A stretch of DNA of 10,278 bases from Funneliformis mosseae (taxonomy: Eukaryota; Glomeromycota; Glomeromycetes; Glomerales; Glomeraceae): contig CAJVPP010004025.1 in the NCBI GenBank assembly GCA_910592005.1, positions 1-10,278 of the forward strand, written 5' to 3'. This document shows, piece by piece, positions 8,814 through 10,278 of this stretch. The translations under genes and the position numbers were made by a program. The notes beneath the pieces are model-generated. The model saw only the letters and a list, made by a program, of their open reading frames with translations, was not told the origin of the DNA and made no database searches. Every line of letters begins with the position of its first letter. Within the stretch, counting starts at the first letter, position 1.

Positions 8814-9280
8814 TAAAGATATCTAAGAAAAGATTAGGTGAATGCTCTATTAACATTTTTAGTATAGCTAGACAGCGAGACTATCTCAGCTATATCAATA
8901 AATGCATCAAGGTTAAGTTTAAGTTGAGTCTGAAATAGATGCTGCATATTGATGATTGCTAAACTCACATTATTAAATTTGAGAAAGTTATTTTCTAAGT
9001 TAGTTCTTAATAAGGCATCCTATTCTTTAAGATAGGTAATTTCAGCGATTTGTTTTTTTACAATATTATTTTTAATATTAAGATCAGCTACATATGTATT
9101 TTCTTTTGTTTTTATGCCATTTTCATTATAAGCTTTGTTAAGTAGTGTTACATGAAAGAAAATATAGATGATAATAATCTAAAGGATAATATTGATCCTT
9201 AGGAAATCATAAATGTCATCTATGTTATCTATATCATCTATAGCATATATTTCTTTTATACAATATATTTCTTTTATTTA
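8813..9280 (-). pseudogene. LINE ORF1-like region
   Basis: This is a nearly open - strand frame ending in TAA at 8815-8813, whose last A is also the first base of the ORF2 ATG. It reads KEIYCIKEIYAIDD, a repeated IDDI/IDNI motif, YDFLRI, then a Lys/Glu/Asn-rich stretch (YNENGIKTKENTYVADLNIK) and VKKQIAEITYLKE. This part has coiled-coil character, as LINE ORF1 proteins often do. It ends QTQLKLNLDAFIDIAEIVSL and SSYTKNVNRAFT. In-frame stops are at 9181-9179, near 9022 and near 8842. No methionine start or zinc knuckle is evident. The ORF1 identity comes from position and style, not from a recognised domain. Confidence 0.6.
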
Positions 9281-9298
9281 TTTTATTTTATTTTATTT
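9168..9298. repeat. Direct repeat, copy 2 of 2 (LINE 5' region)
   Basis: This is the partner of 4448-4575 in the same orientation, encoding the start of the ORF1-like region on the - strand. Beyond about 9300 it meets the TA-flanked MITE. Confidence 0.7.
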
Positions 9299-9308
9299 AT
9301 CTCATATA

Positions 9309-9784
9309 CTGTATTCCTCTAAAAATAAGCACTCCCTGAAAATAAGCATTATCTTATTTTTTTAGTATCTGAAAATAAGCACTATCACATTTTTTAGTAT
9401 CTGAAAATAAATAAATGTTAAAATAAACCTAATTTATTAAATATTTTATAAATTTCAATGTTTTTTATTTATTTTATTTAAAAGAATTCTTTGCCATCAA
9501 TATTTTTTTCATCATTATTAATGATTGCTATTACCATTAATGCTACTATTATCATTATTACCGTTTACCGTTAATATATCTAAAATTACTGTTAAATTAT
9601 ATTCACTTTTACAAAACTTATTTTACAGATTCTTTTATATGATTTCTAAAAGAAATGTGTTAAAAATATAAAGCATTTATCATTTTTATATAGCTTTTGA
9701 GATTGAAAATTTAGCAATTTTATTAGTACCTGAAATTAAACATCTTTATAGCAAAAAAGGATGCTTAATTTTAGAGGTATATGG
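9309..9784. mobile_element. 476-bp MITE flanked by TA (Tc1/mariner-like)
   Basis: The ends are inverted copies. CTGTATTCCTCTAAAAATAA at 9309 and the complement of the sequence ending at 9784 match at 19 of the first 23 bases, sharing CCTCTAAAA-TAAGCA. TA dinucleotides flank both sides (9307-9308 and 9785-9786), the target duplication used by Tc1/mariner elements. The interior is AT-rich with a GAT/ATT-rich stretch around 9500-9560 and no reading frame of note, so it is non-autonomous. It lies at the 5' edge of the long LINE and may have truncated it or landed beside it. Confidence 0.7.
9336..9415. repeat. Subterminal tandem repeats of the MITE (32-33 bp)
   Basis: CTGAAAATAAGCA-type units start at 9336, 9369 and 9401, each of the first two followed by a TATC...TTTTTTAGTA tail. 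A related copy in the same orientation, TTAGTACCTGAAATTAAACA, is at about 9724-9743. Such subterminal repeats are candidate transposase binding sites (inference). Confidence 0.6.
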
Positions 9785-10235
9785 TAAATAAGTAAAGTTA
9801 TTTATCTAAAATTTATTTTAAATTTGGTAAAACATTTAAATTATAAATTTGCTAATTTTTACTAAGGCTTTAATATAATTGTACATTTTTATAAACTTTG
9901 ATATAATTTTTACCTTTTCTAGAATTTGCAGATTTTTTAATAAGATTTTAATATAATTTTGCTAAAATTTTATTTTTAATCATTTAGATAATTTGTAAAA
10001 CCTTTAAGTTTTATCTAATAATCTTATAAGTAAGTAACAGTTTTCTCTAGAAAATACTTTTATACTCACAGTTTATAAAATACAAGATTTGATTTTATCA
10101 GAAATTTTTATATATTTAGATCAGCAGATTTTTATCTCAGGTCAAGCATATATTACATTAAATTATAATACTAATTGGTTAAAAATAGCATATTGCTTTC
10201 TTTCATTCTTTATATTTATCATTAGAGTTTTGAAT
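9785..10235. other. AT-rich spacer with one short direct repeat
   Basis: There is no reading frame or RNA gene. AATTTGCTAATTTTTACTAA at 9846 and AATTTGCAGATTTTTTAATA at 9923 begin two similar blocks, each ending in TTTAATATAATT, 77 bases apart. They may be remnants of a decayed tandem repeat. Confidence 0.4.
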
Positions 10236-10278
10236 GAGTTGAGTTGAGTTGAGTTTAAAGATCAACTCTATTCAACTC
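10236..10278. repeat. GAGTT pentamer run and hairpin at window edge
   Basis: Four GAGTT units (10236-10255) are followed by CAACTC at 10263-10268 and 10273-10278, which can pair back with the pentamers. It looks like the beginning of another foldback or minisatellite element that continues outside the window. Confidence 0.5.

Larger units (their letters stand above)
4620..9300 (-). mobile_element. Decayed LINE with APE endonuclease and reverse transcriptase, interrupted
   Basis: This - strand LINE runs from about 9300 (5') to about 4620 (3'). Without the inserted foldback element it is about 3.7 kb. The order is ORF1-like region (9280-8813), endonuclease domain (8813-7900), linker (7900-7080) and reverse transcriptase (7080-6437, continued from 5491 to about 4625). 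The extreme 3' part, with the Arg-Cys tail and poly(A), is absent, and the sequence runs straight into the 5' fragment of a second copy. Many nonsense codons and a few frameshifts make it inactive. The upstream end lies at the TA-flanked MITE, so the original 5' boundary is uncertain. Confidence 0.85.

Noticed and set aside
4448..9298. Pair of long terminal repeats of an LTR retrotransposon
   Set aside because: The repeats encode the LINE ORF1 start, and the material between them is LINE endonuclease and reverse transcriptase with no gag, protease or integrase.
1..10278. tRNA, rRNA or host protein-coding gene
   Set aside because: I could not find a cloverleaf, conserved rRNA block or intact long frame on either strand by reading.

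Overview
This window reads as a transposon graveyard from a very AT-rich eukaryotic nuclear genome. Transposase and LINE remnants, fungal-type introns and the overall base composition point to an arbuscular mycorrhizal fungus (Glomeromycotina, such as Rhizophagus or a Gigasporaceae relative). This assignment rests on recognising protein families by eye and is not proven. I see no intact host gene, tRNA or rRNA. Every coding stretch carries nonsense codons or frameshifts.

Layout. (1) 1-606, + strand: the 3' end of a non-LTR retrotransposon (LINE), with the last part of its ORF2 (one internal stop), a 3' UTR, an AATAAA signal and a 15-base poly(A) tail. It is less AT-rich than the rest and probably the youngest element. 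(2) 607-1115: AT-rich spacer with a short direct repeat and an imperfect 85-bp hairpin. (3) About 1115-3364 and perhaps to 3620, + strand: one decayed multi-exon Tnp2-like transposase gene. Two fossil introns (1527-1586 and 1947-2016) can be placed because removing them joins the reading frame exactly. (4) 3621-3950: nothing recognisable. (5) 3951-4132: a small inverted-repeat element. (6) About 4190-4610, - strand: the 5' part (ORF1) of a LINE. (7) About 4620-9300, - strand: a second, longer LINE of the same family with ORF1, an APE-type endonuclease and a reverse transcriptase. Its ORF1 stop and ORF2 start overlap as TAATG. (8) 5492-6436: a 945-bp foldback element with 20-bp terminal inverted repeats and an 8-bp target duplication. 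It lies inside that LINE's reverse transcriptase and is filled with about fifteen 50-bp units of alternating palindromes. (9) 9309-9784: a TA-flanked MITE with subterminal tandem repeats. (10) 9785-10278: AT-rich spacer ending in a GAGTT repeat and hairpin that runs off the window.

History. The LINE inserted first. The foldback element then split its reverse transcriptase; deleting the element and one target copy restores the frame. Much of the sequence difference between repeat copies, and many premature stops, look like C-to-T or G-to-A transitions, as expected from silenced, methylated repeats. Nothing here is predicted to make a functional protein today.
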